A stretch of DNA of 64,000 bases, taken from positions 806,001 to 870,000 of the forward strand of contig JAZARR010000184.1 in NCBI GenBank assembly GCA_037389465.1, in the 5' to 3' direction. The stretch is from Baylisascaris procyonis (Eukaryota; Nematoda; Chromadorea; Rhabditida; Ascarididae). Both the position numbers and the translations under genes were made by a program. The notes under the pieces were generated by a model, which was not told the DNA's origin, searched no databases, and saw nothing but the letters and a program-made list of their open reading frames with translations. The stretch's first letter is position 1. Each line of letters starts with the position of its first letter. Of the stretch, positions 1-12,606 are shown in pieces.

Positions 1-198
1 AAATTTGCAGCATTACCTTTAGCAAGAGCTTCATGAAGACCCTCTTCTGCTTGATTGAGGTTGTTAACATAGGTGGCATGATGCTTTTGATGATGCACTC
101 GAAGGATATCGGCAGAGATAATCGGCTCCAAAGCATTATAGTCGTATGGTAAATCGGGAAGTGTGTGTTTCGTACGTGATGCCAAAGCCAATCCCACA
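1..198 (-). CDS. sod-2: Mitochondrial Mn superoxide dismutase, internal exon (3' part outside window)
   Basis: Manganese superoxide dismutase converts superoxide to hydrogen peroxide and oxygen in the mitochondrial matrix. Read on the minus strand, the exon starts after a TTTGCAG acceptor (AG at 200-199). It encodes the last residues of a presequence and then the mature N-terminus [16 protein letters not shown], followed by [18 protein letters not shown]. In mature human numbering it keeps His26 (metal ligand), His30 and Tyr34 (active-site gateway), which is the eukaryotic Mn-SOD pattern and not Cu/Zn-SOD. The exon enters in phase 2, so the start codon and most of the targeting sequence lie in an upstream exon at a higher coordinate that I could not identify. 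The remaining ligands and the dimer domain lie beyond position 1. The family call is secure; the symbol is by nematode convention. Confidence 0.95.
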
Positions 199-599
199 CT
201 GCAAACACAACCTACTTAAATAATCACTAATAATTGCATGCAAATTTTCAACAAAAAGTACTGAACAAGAAAAAATCAAAAATAATTAACAGATTTTATT
301 GAATAATAAACAGATAAATTAACAAGGAAATGAAATCATTTCAAGAAATACTGTTAGTGCAGGGCAAAAAACCCACTCGAGTGCTGAAAAACATTATGAT
401 CTTGGGAGGGGAGGGGAGAAAGTGGAGACGAGGAGAAGGAAAGTTGAAGTGAGATGGTCGAAGCTATTGCGGAACAAGTGAAAATGTAATATATCAGAAC
501 GACTGCTGAAAATCGATAATCACTCTTCTTGAGGTTAACCGAAAATTATTTAAACATAGTCGCATGAGTAATCCATTTTCGATTTACGGATAACGGCGA

Positions 600-725
600 T
601 TAGGAAGGCAAGGAAGGGAACGGATGGGAAGAGAAGAGGAGGGGATGGGAGGTAGAGAAGGGAGAAGGATGCTTCCGCTTCCCCTTCCCCTTCCCACCAC
701 TTTCCCCTCCCCTACTTCCTCCTAG
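600..725. repeat. Polypurine tract followed by polypyrimidine tract
   Basis: About 70 bases of almost pure A/G (GGAAGGGAAC..GGGATGGGAGG type) run directly into about 55 bases of almost pure C/T (CTTCCCCTTCCCCTTCCC type). The two halves are roughly complementary, so the segment could form an imperfect hairpin or a triplex-type structure. No coding potential is seen. Confidence 0.6.
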
Positions 726-799
726 CAGCTCAATTACATCGGTTGATTTACTTCACGAATATACAAACCGCTTAAAACAACTAAAAATCTACATCTGAA

Positions 800-893
800 C
801 GAATAAAAGCGTTTTGTTACCATTTTTTAAATAAACATTCATTTTTCGAATAAAAGCGTTTTGTTACCATTTTTTAAATAAACATTCATTTTT
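800..893. repeat. Perfect 2 x 47-bp tandem duplication
   Basis: The unit beginning CGAATAAAAGCGTTTTGTTA at 800 is repeated without mismatch from 847. Two identical copies suggest a recent slippage or duplication event. Confidence 0.9.
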
Positions 894-2860
894 ATGTCCC
901 TAAAGAAAAAAATTCGCTTAAATAGTTAATTACAGAATATACACAACATGTTTTAATTCCAAATGGCCTCCTCCAACTCGAATTCACTCATATAAAGTCA
1001 ACAAACCTTTGACGAATAAGCAACGGGACGGTTCGACAAGCTGAATTCATTGTGTTCTGAAATAAATTTTGCACTAATTCTAGAAAACTAATGAAGGAAT
1101 GCGCTAAATGAAATAACACAATATGCGCTTTTTGCAACTTCGCTCATAGACTAATCACGTGTATCAACTCCTAACAAGTGATAAACTACCTGACAGGTGT
1201 ATAAGGAATATGCGACCTAACGAAAATACATATAAATTTTTGAGCATCAGGATCAATGACACAAAAGGGTATAACCAAAAAGTTTTGAAAAAACTCAGAG
1301 AGTCCTCTAAAATAATAAAAGAATAAAATGTAAAGAACGAAATATATGTAAATTTATTTTCACTTGTTTAACTTCCCCGTTTTCCTTCTCACTTCAAAAG
1401 GTGAAAGCAAAAGAAAATCGATGTACGGGTAATATCAGTAAAATGGATACACTATCCACTACTTCTTCCCTCGGATGGTCTGATTTCAATGGGGTTTTTT
1501 CGAACTCATCCAGGACGATTCGCAATTGTGAATAATCCACTCCGTGAAACTCGCATAAAAGCTAGTTTGAACGATTAGAAAATTCAACATAAACGCTTCT
1601 CACAACGTTAACAACTGAGATATATGCACGGAGTGCACATAGAAGTGCAAAATGACTGCGATCAATATACATAAAAACTACTATCTCTCTCTTTGCCTTT
1701 CCCTTTCTCTCTCTCTCCCTCTCAGCTAGAGCAAAAGTTTAAAGAGTGCTGTCTGTTAATTGAAAGAAAATACAGCTCTCATCTGCACTTCAAAACAAAG
1801 ATCAAAGGTCACATACTGCAAATTCAACAATAAAAAAATGCAAGAAATTTCTACATTATACGATCATTAGGAATAATTTGCATAATTTACGAACCATTAC
1901 AGCGAAATATTAATAGATATGATAACTGACTATTTTTAATGCGACTTTGTCTGCAATAATTTCCAGTGATAACTGGCATTCTTCAAAGAGATTTCCCATA
2001 TAGATCGAGATCTGTCTTTCAGATAATTTTTTTCCTGCGATGTTCGGTAAGTAAATGAGTGGGAATGCAGAAGTTGCAGGTGGATTATTGGAATTATGCA
2101 AGAAAAAGCACCAATGGGAAAAGAAGGGAAAAGCAGAAGAAAACCACTTGAGTTTGAGCTTCGCAGATGACAGTACCCAGATTAAATCTATCTAAAAAGT
2201 TCCAGTTCACAGATTGACTTCATTTTTCGTATCTCTCAGTTTGCACCATTGAAAACTTCAGACGACTTTATGCAGTTCAAGTCCAACACTTTAAATTCAA
2301 GCCATTAAAAGCCTCCCTATCTGTTGCACCCAAGCGAACCTTCCAATAATAAACATCCAAGCAACGCAATAGTCGGATTTAAGTCTGCCGTTCAAGTACG
2401 ATGTATCGGCGATCTTGGAAGCTTTGTATTGGCGATTTTTGATGCTCATCCCCGTATTCAGTGATTTTATTTGGCTCGATGATACCAAACATTTAGAAGT
2501 CATTCGCATTGAGTAGAAAAATGGCATCGTTGAAGCAAACTCGACGAAATTTGTTCAAAAACATTTAGATCGCTTATCCACTAAGAATATTTCAGTATTC
2601 GACACGACCAGAAAAAGATGACATATTCAAGTGGAGAGTGAAATGTACGCATATGAGGTAACCCTCGGATGGGGTCCACTGGTGCTCGCTATAGCCATGA
2701 GGATATTTGCGATTGCGATGTGTGAAAACGACGATTGATGACGTCATTTGCAGCTGCGCAAAATTAAGTCATTCTCTTGACAGCCGAAGCTTCCCAGATG
2801 AATAAATAGAAAAATACATTCAGCGGTATGCCAAATGAAAACTTGACTCAAATCTTGCAC

Positions 2861-3013
2861 CTTGATTTAGGACAGTTTTTTTTCTGTCCGATCTTTTGAT
2901 CGCCAACTTCTTGCGCTTGAGCATTACGGGATAGTTGGAATATTTTAATTTTCTCGACTTCCTGAGGGAATTCGAATCATTGAATTTCTGCCCGTGAGGC
3001 ATGACGTCCTCGA
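2861..3013 (-). CDS. Candidate internal exon of an unrecognised basic protein
   Basis: On the minus strand a 153-nt open segment is bounded by an acceptor (CCACTTCGGCAG, AG at 3015-3014) and a donor (AATCAAG/GTGCAAG). It encodes about 50 residues rich in Lys and Arg, including NSLRKSRKLKYSNY and MLKRKKLAIKRSDRKK, with no hydrophobic segment. A matching acceptor (GCGCAG, exon from 2753) would add about 20 codons ending at a TAG near 2689. I do not recognise the family. The basic composition would suit a nuclear or nucleic-acid-binding protein, but that is only inference. No start codon with an upstream exon was traced. It lies on the same strand as sod-2, about 2.5 kb upstream. Confidence 0.3.
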
Positions 3014-4276
3014 CTGCCGAAGTGGGAAATGGAATTTTCTGGGAGCAGGAGAGTTCTTATAATTTACGGCAACGATGTTGTGGCTACTAAACAACAGCTG
3101 GGAGTTATCTTATCCCAACGCAAACACTATAAAACAAACTTCTGATGATAGGACCAGGTCATCAAAAGAAAGCTTTGCAGCTTTCGGTAATCATATAACA
3201 CCACATGTTTAAGGAATTGCCGCAAGTCCAAACAGATATGCTAACAAATATGGATCGCAACACATCCTGTTTTCTGCAAAGATCAAGGTTTACAGGCTGA
3301 GGTCGAATGATACAGATCCCTTGGTGGAATTTCAAAAAACTGATTTACTCAACGGATATACTGTCGCGTAAAGTTTCGTTATGAGAGGTCGACAATGATA
3401 ATTGCTACGTTTTCTTTAATTGCAATGTGATGGATGAATTGGCGTTTTGGCTTTGCACAGCAATATCTCTGATGCTTTACACTACTGGATAGAGTAAGCT
3501 TAATCAAAGGAGGGTGGTAAGGTAAGAGCTTCTCGAGGCTGATGCATTTTTACCCTTATTAATCAACCCACCGAACCCCTAATATCATTACACAACTCTG
3601 AATTGCATTTTCTTTGTCTACTTAGCCGTATATGTTTCCCTGTTTATATGGTTACTATATCTCGTTCGCTAACAGAAAATTTTATAATCTGGGACACTCT
3701 AAAACATCACTCATCATCCTTAAATAATATCGCCTTAGGCAATCATCATGACCTTATTATATATTTTGGAGTAGAGAACACTATTGAGAAGTCAATGTAG
3801 GGTAACATGATGTCAGGAAATCCTGCTATTTGATAGATTGCAAATGTTTTGCATATATCAACGGCTAAAAGAAAAAATAGATTAAAAAATAGACGACAAA
3901 AGGAAATCATTTCAATAAATATTTGAGGAAGAATCCCACCGAGTGATGCTAACATCGATATTATTCGCTGGAAAAAACTGTGATAATGACGCAACAAATA
4001 TGACAGCACGTAAACGAAACTAACCCATCAAAAGCTTTCCGCATCCTCCCTCCTCCCCTCCCATATGCCTGCACAACAAATTGCTTTGTGATTTAGAAAG
4101 ATGGAGAAACATCCTAATATTGCTTTTTTCTACCTCTTCCCAAAAAGATCGTTTTAGCTTTCAGGCGACTGGTGGTGTAGCAATATTTGCATATGTAAAT
4201 TCTCGTTGACCTCATTGCTGAAAATGATTCCTGCACCTTTTAGATTATCAATTTCATACACATAAACATTATATAT
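3014..4276. other. Unassigned stretch
   Basis: Nothing convincing on either strand. Open segments here are short, lack paired splice sites and are rich in Phe, Leu and Ile as expected from AT-rich non-coding DNA. Confidence 0.4.
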
Positions 4277-4277
4277 T

Positions 4278-6040
<1,763 letters not shown>

Positions 6041-6840
6041 TGCACCGTTACTGATTGCGCGCAACATGGCGAAGAACGACGTTCCGTCGATCATACCTTA
6101 ACATGATTTTTGCATCTGGTCAATCTCACATAACCAACTCTGTTTTATCTCTATATCTATTCTTACGTATATCAAATGATCTGTGCCGCAAAACGCTTTC
6201 TTGCTAGTGCAGTGATGCGCCGTTCAGTGCCAAAGTCATGTCTTGTGTGTAACCTACTAGGGACTGATCTATTATAATCTGACCTACCGCTGATATTGGA
6301 TCTACCATCGTCTGACCTACCACTAATATTACCATATTGTGCGCTATCCTTTTTGCATACCATTCCTTTCTGTAGAACCTTCGGAATGATCTGGGCTGCA
6401 AACATTGCAAACATAGTAAGGGTGGTGTATATAAAGGCAGACGTACAAGCACATCATTCATTGTTCAAGTGAACTGGTTGGATGGTGGCAGCGCTATTGG
6501 AACATGCAGATGCGAGTGAATGGAGTGTCGTCAGAGGTATGCCCAGAAAGAGGGCAAACATGATGGCAACTGTTACGTCTACTAAGGCGTGATAGTTCCC
6601 ATGCTATCATCCGTCTTTCAGCATCTGAGGATGTCTCGATCTGAATGCGTCGACGACTGCAGTTTCGCCAGAGCTAAGTTTATTGGTTTCTTATATTTTT
6701 GATGGTCGTGTTCCCAAACCTTTTAACAACATCTGGGAGAACATGAAGATTAGCTAAGGCTTTTGGATGGGTCGTTTAGTACCAAAATCTGCATTAGCTG
6801 ATCCAAGACGGATAGATGGTAGGCTTTCCATGAATGCATG

Positions 6841-7366
6841 AAATCTGATGCCTCGGAGCTGGCTATATTTGGAGTGTATTGTTTGAGAGGCCTGGATGAA
6901 CGGCCACTCCACGAATCATACATGTGCCTTTTAGTTGTGCATAAAAAGTGGGTCTCATTCGTACCAGGTCTTCTCATGCATTTCCAAATTTGCTGCTCAG
7001 CGGCGGGAGCAGCTGCTGGCATGGATGAGATCACTTTTTACTCTGGAAATTGTTCACTGACATCCATCGAAAGGATAGGTACATTTTCGGACAAGCAAAT
7101 GAATAAGCTCGGATAAGCTCGCAACAATTTGAGCACATGAAGACTGCGGGACGTTGTCTGTAGCACATATGGCCTATTCAGTGTCGATGAATTAGCAGAG
7201 GTTTATCGGCGGTAGTTGGTATTGTGCAAAATAACTAAAATCTGATGCCTCGGAGCTGGCTATATTTGTAGTGTACCGTTTGAGACAGTCTGGATGAACG
7301 TCGCTCCACGGGTCATACATCTATCTGCCTTTTGGTTGTGCATAAAAAATGGGTCTCATTTGTATC
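6841..7366. repeat. Diverged direct repeat, two copies of about 125 bp
   Basis: The segment 6841-6965 (AAATCTGATGCCTCGGAGCT...) recurs at 7238-7366 with substitutions and small indels, about 400 bp apart. Shared blocks include CTCGGAGCTGGCTATATTTG and GTGCATAAAAA.TGGGTCTCATT. A third related block, CAGCGGCGGGA.CAG, lies inside hairpins at 6992-7013 and 8018-8039. Together these mark 6-8.5 kb as a dispersed-repeat or decayed transposable element region. No transposase was recognised. Confidence 0.75.
6992..7013. repeat. 7-bp perfect hairpin with GCGGCGG loop
   Basis: GCTGCTC and GAGCAGC pair perfectly around the loop AGCGGCGG. It has the same loop as the hairpin at 8018-8039, where the stem differs by a compensating base-pair change. 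Confidence 0.8.
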
Positions 7367-8017
7367 TATCCAACCAAAAATTCCATAACATTCCAATTGA
7401 CAGAGGGCACATGACCTCTAGAAATTACACCAATTAGAGATGGTGGTTCTTTTTATTTCATTGAGAACACGACCATTTAATTTTTATTTATTAGGACTAG
7501 TTAAGTTGGATATTTATTCCTCATTCAGCGGATATCTACTAGATGATAGGGTCATGGGGAACGAGCTGCAGCACAAAACAAAAAATAGGCCATATCTTTA
7601 AAGGCGATAAGATACATAATAAATGAGTTCAGCTTAAACTGAAATAGAACAGAAAGCGGGGGCGCACCTTTTGAATATTTTCAAAGTTGGATGTCGCGAT
7701 GTTGCGTCCTTCATTTCATATGACTATGCTGCAGATTGAAACGAGCATTGATTTCAATGGAATTACGCACGATAAATACTACGTACAAGGATGTGGAGGG
7801 ACAACGGGGGAGTGGTCAATGTCACTGACGTTTCTTTTACAGAGGGAACATTAGATCGAGTGCTGCAATCCGCTTTTTGTTGGTATGCCACTAATCCACA
7901 GATTTATAGCGGTTGGGAGAGAACATGTAGCCCCAGCACGTCTTTGCCCCCCATTTTTAGATCTTCATGAAGCTACTCCCAATTCATGACCAGTTATTCT
8001 GACCTTAATTCAACAGT

Positions 8018-8039
8018 GCTGTTCAGCGGCGGGAACAGC
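8018..8039. repeat. 7-bp perfect hairpin with GCGGCGG loop, second copy
   Basis: GCTGTTC and GAACAGC pair perfectly around the loop AGCGGCGG. Relative to the copy at 6992 a C-G pair has become T-A, so both arms changed and pairing was kept. The flanking bases after the stem (TGGTATGAATG vs TGGCATGGATG) are also related. Confidence 0.8.
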
Positions 8040-8348
8040 GTCTGGTATGAATGGGGACAGCTTCGCCCATTCCCCCCTCCTCCACCCCCTCCCCCTTGTT
8101 CTTGTTAGCATTTTCAATTAGGAAAGATAAGGGTTCCGGTGGAGTTCAGTGGTTCTTTTTAATGATATTGGGGACCTTTGGTATGCGAGGCTGAACGAAT
8201 GGTGATGTGGCAGTATAATGGAGGAACGGGGAAGTTTGCAGCGCGCGATATGTCCCTACACTATAGTGATCAATAGTGCACAGCTATGGGGGGCAATATT
8301 GTGATTGCGAACTGATTTGTACACATTCAATGACCATAACGAAGACTG

Positions 8349-8430
8349 TATGTCGGTAGGACTGTGGAAGGGGCAGTATCGGTAGGAATGTAGGAGGGGC
8401 AGCATTGGTAAGGCTGTGGGGGAGGCAGTT
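8349..8430. repeat. Three imperfect tandem copies of a ~26-bp G-rich unit
   Basis: The unit is of the form CGGTAGGACTGTGGAAGGGG followed by CAGTAT. It is followed by CGGTAGGAATGTAGGAGGGG and TGGTAAGGCTGTGGGGGAGG variants, each with a CAG tail. No coding role is seen. Confidence 0.7.
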
Positions 8431-8639
8431 TGATGCCGACATTTGGAGTTAACTTGTTTGCAGGATTGTGAAGGAGTCGATATGGCGCCGACAGTGGTTT
8501 CGATATTCAGCGAACAGACCGTTGTGAAGTCGATATCAAGAGTCGATGAGTCCGTGGGATCGCTGAAGACAAGATGTGAGCGCCGATGAAATCAGTAAGT
8601 AGTCTTAATTCACTTTGTCAATTCTGATGGTCGTTTAAA

Positions 8640-9560
8640 GATTTGAAATACTGCACTTGAAACCTTTTCCTAAAAAATTCTTCCTCACACAAACTAGATC
8701 ATTCGTATTGCATTGCAAATAAATTATTCAGCAGATCACACGCTTTGTGATTTGTTAAGTTTTTCTGCTGCTCCGCTTTGTTCGTAATTTTTTTTGGTTG
8801 CTTAAATTTAAGAAACTTTAGAAAAGATTGTTTTTGTTTGGGAGACTTAGAACTAAATTTTTAATGCACACTTAAATTGGAATTTTAGAATTTTTTTTGC
8901 GAGCTTAAAATTTTTTTCAATTTAGAAAACTTAGAACTATTTTTATATTTAAAATACTTAAATTGTTTGCACTTAAAATTTAGAAACTTAGAAGTTTGAT
9001 CTTTATGAATTTCTTAAACATTTTTTCCTTAATTTTTAAACTGTTCATTTTTTTCATTTTTCAAAGAAAATTTGGAATTTTTTCTTTCAATCAGAATTTT
9101 TTCTTAAGTCAGAATTTTTCTTTTTATTTAGAAAATTCAGAACTATTTTTGGATTTTTAGAGCACCTAAGTTGTTCACGCTTAAAATTTTGAGAAGTTTA
9201 GAAGTTTGATTTTTTCAATTTTTTTCACGTTTTTACACTCAGTTTTCAAATTTTTGATTTTTTTTATTGTTTAGAATTTCGTTCGGTTTTTCAAGAAAAT
9301 TTGTAATTTTTTCCAATCAGAGTTTTTTCTCAGCCAGAGTTTTTTCTTTCAATTAGAATTTTTTTGTTTTTTTAATTTATTAAGAAAAATTTAATTTTTT
9401 CTAATAAATTAGAGGTTTTGAATTTCTCGTTTTTGAAAGACGAAAAAATACACTCTTTAAAAAATTTTTTTTAGAAACTAGGAAGGAAAAAAATTAGAAA
9501 AATTGTTTAGAAAATCCAAAATTGAAGAAGAAATTTGGAAAAAAGAACAAATTTTAGAAG
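8640..9560. repeat. T-rich low-complexity tract with AGAATTTTTTC-like words
   Basis: About 900 bases are dominated by T and A, with recurring words such as TTTAGAATTTTTT, CAGAATTTTTTC and TTAGAAAACTTAGAAC. It looks like an expanded degenerate simple repeat; no gene is visible. Confidence 0.7.
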
Positions 9561-10511
9561 GAAATAAGTTCAAAAGGCAGTCAGAAAAAAGATTCACATA
9601 GGTCACACACTGTTCACTATTTTAGTAAAAGTTTAATTGCTGATTCTCATGTCGGGTTTGCTTCTGGATTGCGGACTCTGATAATTTCAGTTAGTCTTCT
9701 TGTGTTTTCCGCGAAGCGCCGAGAGGACTGCTCCGGGGAATTACGACACGAGAAAGATGTGGGACATGCTTCCCATCAAGGTATGGTTTTCGCAATCTTT
9801 TTTAGCTTTCTCAGTGCATGTTGTTGAAATATGGCCACATTTCTTGTCATTACTATCACCATTACAGTGGCGGGCATGGGCGCCTAAACGATCGAGGAAT
9901 GCTGTGCACTTCTAAGGAATTCACTATGTGCGGGTTCATTCACAAGCCCCTAGGGAAATTTGAGATTTCCGAATAGGGAGGATGGCGATGGAGGATCAAG
10001 TTATCCTTGACGTTCTATATATTAGTGTTGATTTCATATGTGTGCAAAGACTAGAACATTTCTTGCGATATTGAACGAAGTGTTCGAAGATTTTTTGCAG
10101 CTTTCTGAAATGGAGTCTTCCGTTCCTTCAACGGAGTGAGCAGTGAAGGCACTGACTAACGCCTCACGAAAGGGAGCACGTTGTTTCACACGATGGTTTC
10201 GCGAAGGATTTCATCGTACCGATGGGGACTTCAACAACGTCGTCGTGTTTTAAGTGATGTTGTTGTGCCCAAGACTGATAAGAGGTAGCAAGGCAGTCAC
10301 AGTGTAGTGGAATTTCAAATTGCAAAGGCCTCTTTAATAATTGACTGTTTCGAAACCTCGTTTTTTGCAGTGAGTAACAATCTGTCCTTTATTCTTCGCC
10401 ATTTTCCACCGTATGAGGTGCAGTTGTCAAAATCCTCCTTGTGACTGTTTCGCCCCATTGTATTATGTGACCACTGTTGTGTGTTGTAATTTGACATATT
10501 GCATTTCAAGT

Positions 10512-10621
10512 TGTAAACTTTGCAGTGTAAATGCGTAAGTTTCAGCAAACGTTTGTGCTTTAAATATCCGCCGCTATTTAAAGCACAAACGCTGTTGATC
10601 GCATTGTGTTTGAAGTTTGCA
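10512..10621. repeat. Long imperfect hairpin with CCGCCGC loop
   Basis: A perfect 16-bp inner stem (GTTTGTGCTTTAAATA at 10551-10566 with its complement at 10575-10590) encloses the loop TCCGCCGC. Outside a bulge come CAGC/GCTG and AATGCG/CGCATT, and then a 9-bp outer stem (10512-10520 with 10613-10621). In total about 35 pairs lie within 110 bases, a size and shape that a small-RNA precursor could have. Function unknown. Confidence 0.8.
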
Positions 10622-10949
10622 GTGTAGTGTAGAAAAATCCTCTGCTTCTACCTCTTACACTCCAATTTTCATTTGCATTTGTTTTTGCGGAAGTGAATTT
10701 CTACTACGTTTATTTTCTGTTCTGCATGAGTCCTGATTTAAAATCATTTCTGTTTGTTGTTTCATTGATTTATTTAATGCTTATTCGCCTTTGTGATTAC
10801 TTCTCTCTCAGCAGTGCATTATGCGTAGTTTTGATGCTCAATCTTTTAATTATTAGGGCTCCGATCATGGCAAGTTTACATCTGTAGTTATTAGTGATAC
10901 CTTGGAAATGACAAAATGATAAATTTGGCTATTTATTGTTTGGGAGTTG

Positions 10950-11019
10950 AAGTGGTGCACATTTGCTTGTGTTTGAAGTGAGCGGCCGCCGTTTAAAACA
11001 CAACTTCTGTGCACCACTT
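10950..11019. repeat. Hairpin with GCGGCCGCCG loop
   Basis: A perfect 12-bp outer stem (AAGTGGTGCACA with TGTGCACCACTT) is followed by an internal loop, an 8-bp inner stem (TTGTGTTT with AAACACAA) and a GC-rich loop containing GCGGCCGCCG. It is the second of three spaced hairpins in about 840 bp. Confidence 0.8.
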
Positions 11020-11301
11020 TGAGGATTGCTATGAATCTTTTGGTTGGGTACTTTTCATTGTTTATATCAAATGGTTCTTTCGGGCAAATTTCTGCCTGAT
11101 ATGTCAATCGCCTTGTTCCGCATATTTGATTTCCTGGCCTTAATACTGCTGGCAGAGATCTGCGATAATATTGACTGTTGTCTCGATTTTTTAAGTTATT
11201 TTATTTGATAGAATTCTATCATTTACATCGGGATGCTGCAATTTTCTTATGTGATCAGCGTCCCTATAGTATAGGTTTTATTCGCGTTTGTTTAGCACTC
11301 A

Positions 11302-11350
11302 CAGTCATTTGCATTTTAAACGACCGCCGCCGTTTAGACTGCACGTGCTG
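11302..11350. repeat. Hairpin with ACCGCCGC loop
   Basis: TAAACG (11317-11322) pairs with CGTTTA (11331-11336) around ACCGCCGC. Beyond a 3x3 internal loop TGCA pairs with TGCA, and further out CAG with CTG. It is weaker than the two preceding hairpins but has the same kind of loop. Confidence 0.65.
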
Positions 11351-11821
11351 TGTTTTGCAGCTTTCCAGTGGAGATGATATTTATAAGTTTCGGCCGTTGG
11401 AATGGGTTTATATGAATTGTTTTTTGTATTTTTGGGTTCTAGACCGGCATTTTTTATCGTTGTTTGTTTTACTCTTATTTTTTCCACTGTTTATGAGCTG
11501 TTATTTTTCTACCAATGAGGTGGATTCGTAGGGGTTACATATGGTTTTCACAAAGGCGCCTAATGATTTTTTCAAGCGTAAATAGTTTTGCTAAGTTTTG
11601 CAGAAGTAGGATGGCTTTTACCTCCGAATAAGCTCACACTTTTGTGTTCATAGGGGAATGACATCTTGTTTCCCCTCAAATTTTTTCTTTTTAATTTCAA
11701 AAAAAAAAAACTCGCAGAGATCGTTTATATCCGTTGAAAGCAACAGGGTGAACATGAACATGCTGAACTAAAGAGTAATTTAATGGCAGCTCGCATCGCA
11801 ACAGCAAGAACAGCACCTGTG

Positions 11822-11893
11822 GCGTTTGTGGTGTGGTGGTTAGCATGGTTGCGTTCCAAGCAATCGACGGGGGTTCGATTCCCCCTAAACGCA
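11822..11893 (+). tRNA. tRNA-Gly (anticodon UCC)
   Basis: This is a 72-nt tRNA without intron. The acceptor stem GCGTTTG pairs with TAAACGC (one G-T wobble), followed by discriminator A at 11893. The anticodon arm is GTTGC-GTTCCAA-GCAAT with anticodon TCC at 11855-11857. The T arm is a perfect GGGGG-TTCGATT-CCCCC. A-box and B-box internal promoter elements are intact (GTGGTTAGCAT region, GGTTCGATTCC). Loop position 32 is G where a pyrimidine is usual. It reads GGA codons. A long minus-strand open frame across it is only the antisense of the tRNA. Confidence 0.93.
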
Positions 11894-12312
11894 TGGTTCT
11901 TTTACTTCCTAGTTCATTGACTATAAATTTAGCAGGGGCCTCTCCCATCAATTCAAACAATTTATTCAAATAAATAAAGAATAAAGGAGGTTCTTGGCAA
12001 ATTACGTCTGCTTTATAGAGATAATTCGTCTGCTGGATAAAATTTCTCCTTTCTGAAAATGTTTTAGGGAACGATTTGCTTCCCAAGAATGAATTTTTTA
12101 TTGTTAAACCTGAAATAAATAGAGTTTCGTCCTGAAATTAAAATCTAATCTTATCTATCCAGATTTAATCATATATTTTATGCCAATTCCTTTTATTCTC
12201 TTTTATTCGTTACCTGAAATTTTTTTCTGAAGGGATAAATACACTCTGAGGTGAAATTTATCATTGCGAAAAAATATCTGCTAGATGTCTGTAATGGGAC
12301 GTGATCTGCCGT

Positions 12313-12606
12313 CTATTCCTGGTTCCTAGCAGAGACCTCTTCTGGAATCGGGTTCTTGCCAGAAATCAGGAATCTCTGGTACGGACTCAATTCCTCAACT
12401 CTTTTTTCTTTGACTTTTTTGTTGGATTCGCTACTCCGACCATCAAAACAAATCTTTTCGACGCGGTCTCGCGGCTGAACATCTCCTCCCCCTATGCAAT
12501 ATTGCACCCCATATACTCTTGCATATGTGCCGTAGACTGTTAGCAATTGTTTGCCGTTTGCAGCGCTCAAACTACACGTGACTGCTGCACTTTCAGTACC
12601 CCACAA
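12313..12606 (-). CDS. Unsupported single-exon open frame, 97 codons
   Basis: The minus-strand frame has a mixed, non-repetitive composition, including CIGGGDVQPRDRVEKICFDG and ELSPYQRFLISGKNPIPEEV, more protein-like than its neighbours. The opposite strand is also open here. There is no recognised domain, no signal peptide and no splice support. It could be a small lineage-specific gene or chance. Confidence 0.22.
   Translation of the reverse strand: MWGTESAAVTCSLSAANGKQLLTVYGTYARVYGVQYCIGGGDVQPRDRVEKICFDGRSSESNKKVKEKRVEELSPYQRFLISGKNPIPEEVSARNQE

Larger units (their letters stand above)
199..2688. other. Non-coding stretch upstream of sod-2 (5' intron plus intergenic)
   Basis: This must contain the missing first exon(s) of sod-2, but no ATG-containing segment with a matching phase and donor stood out. 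It contains purine-rich tracts near 405-450 and 600-670, a pyrimidine-rich tract at 680-722, a 47-bp tandem duplication and a CT-rich run near 1684-1725. No other gene is visible. Confidence 0.5.

Noticed and set aside
3746..4009. 87-codon minus-strand hydrophobic frame
   Set aside because: The composition is what AT-rich DNA gives by chance; there is no homology or splice context.
9700..9780. Possible exon before a GTATGG donor (CTTCCCATCAAG/GTATGG)
   Set aside because: Acceptor and donor are acceptable, but the peptide is not protein-like and no partner exon was found.
11178..11531. 117-codon hydrophobic plus-strand open frame
   Set aside because: Its Phe/Leu-rich composition follows from T-rich DNA, and it runs through a GC-loop hairpin.
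11697..12086. 129-codon minus-strand open frame
   Set aside because: It is antisense to the tRNA-Gly gene; the GGIEPPSIAWNATM stretch is the usual false peptide read from the complement of a tRNA.
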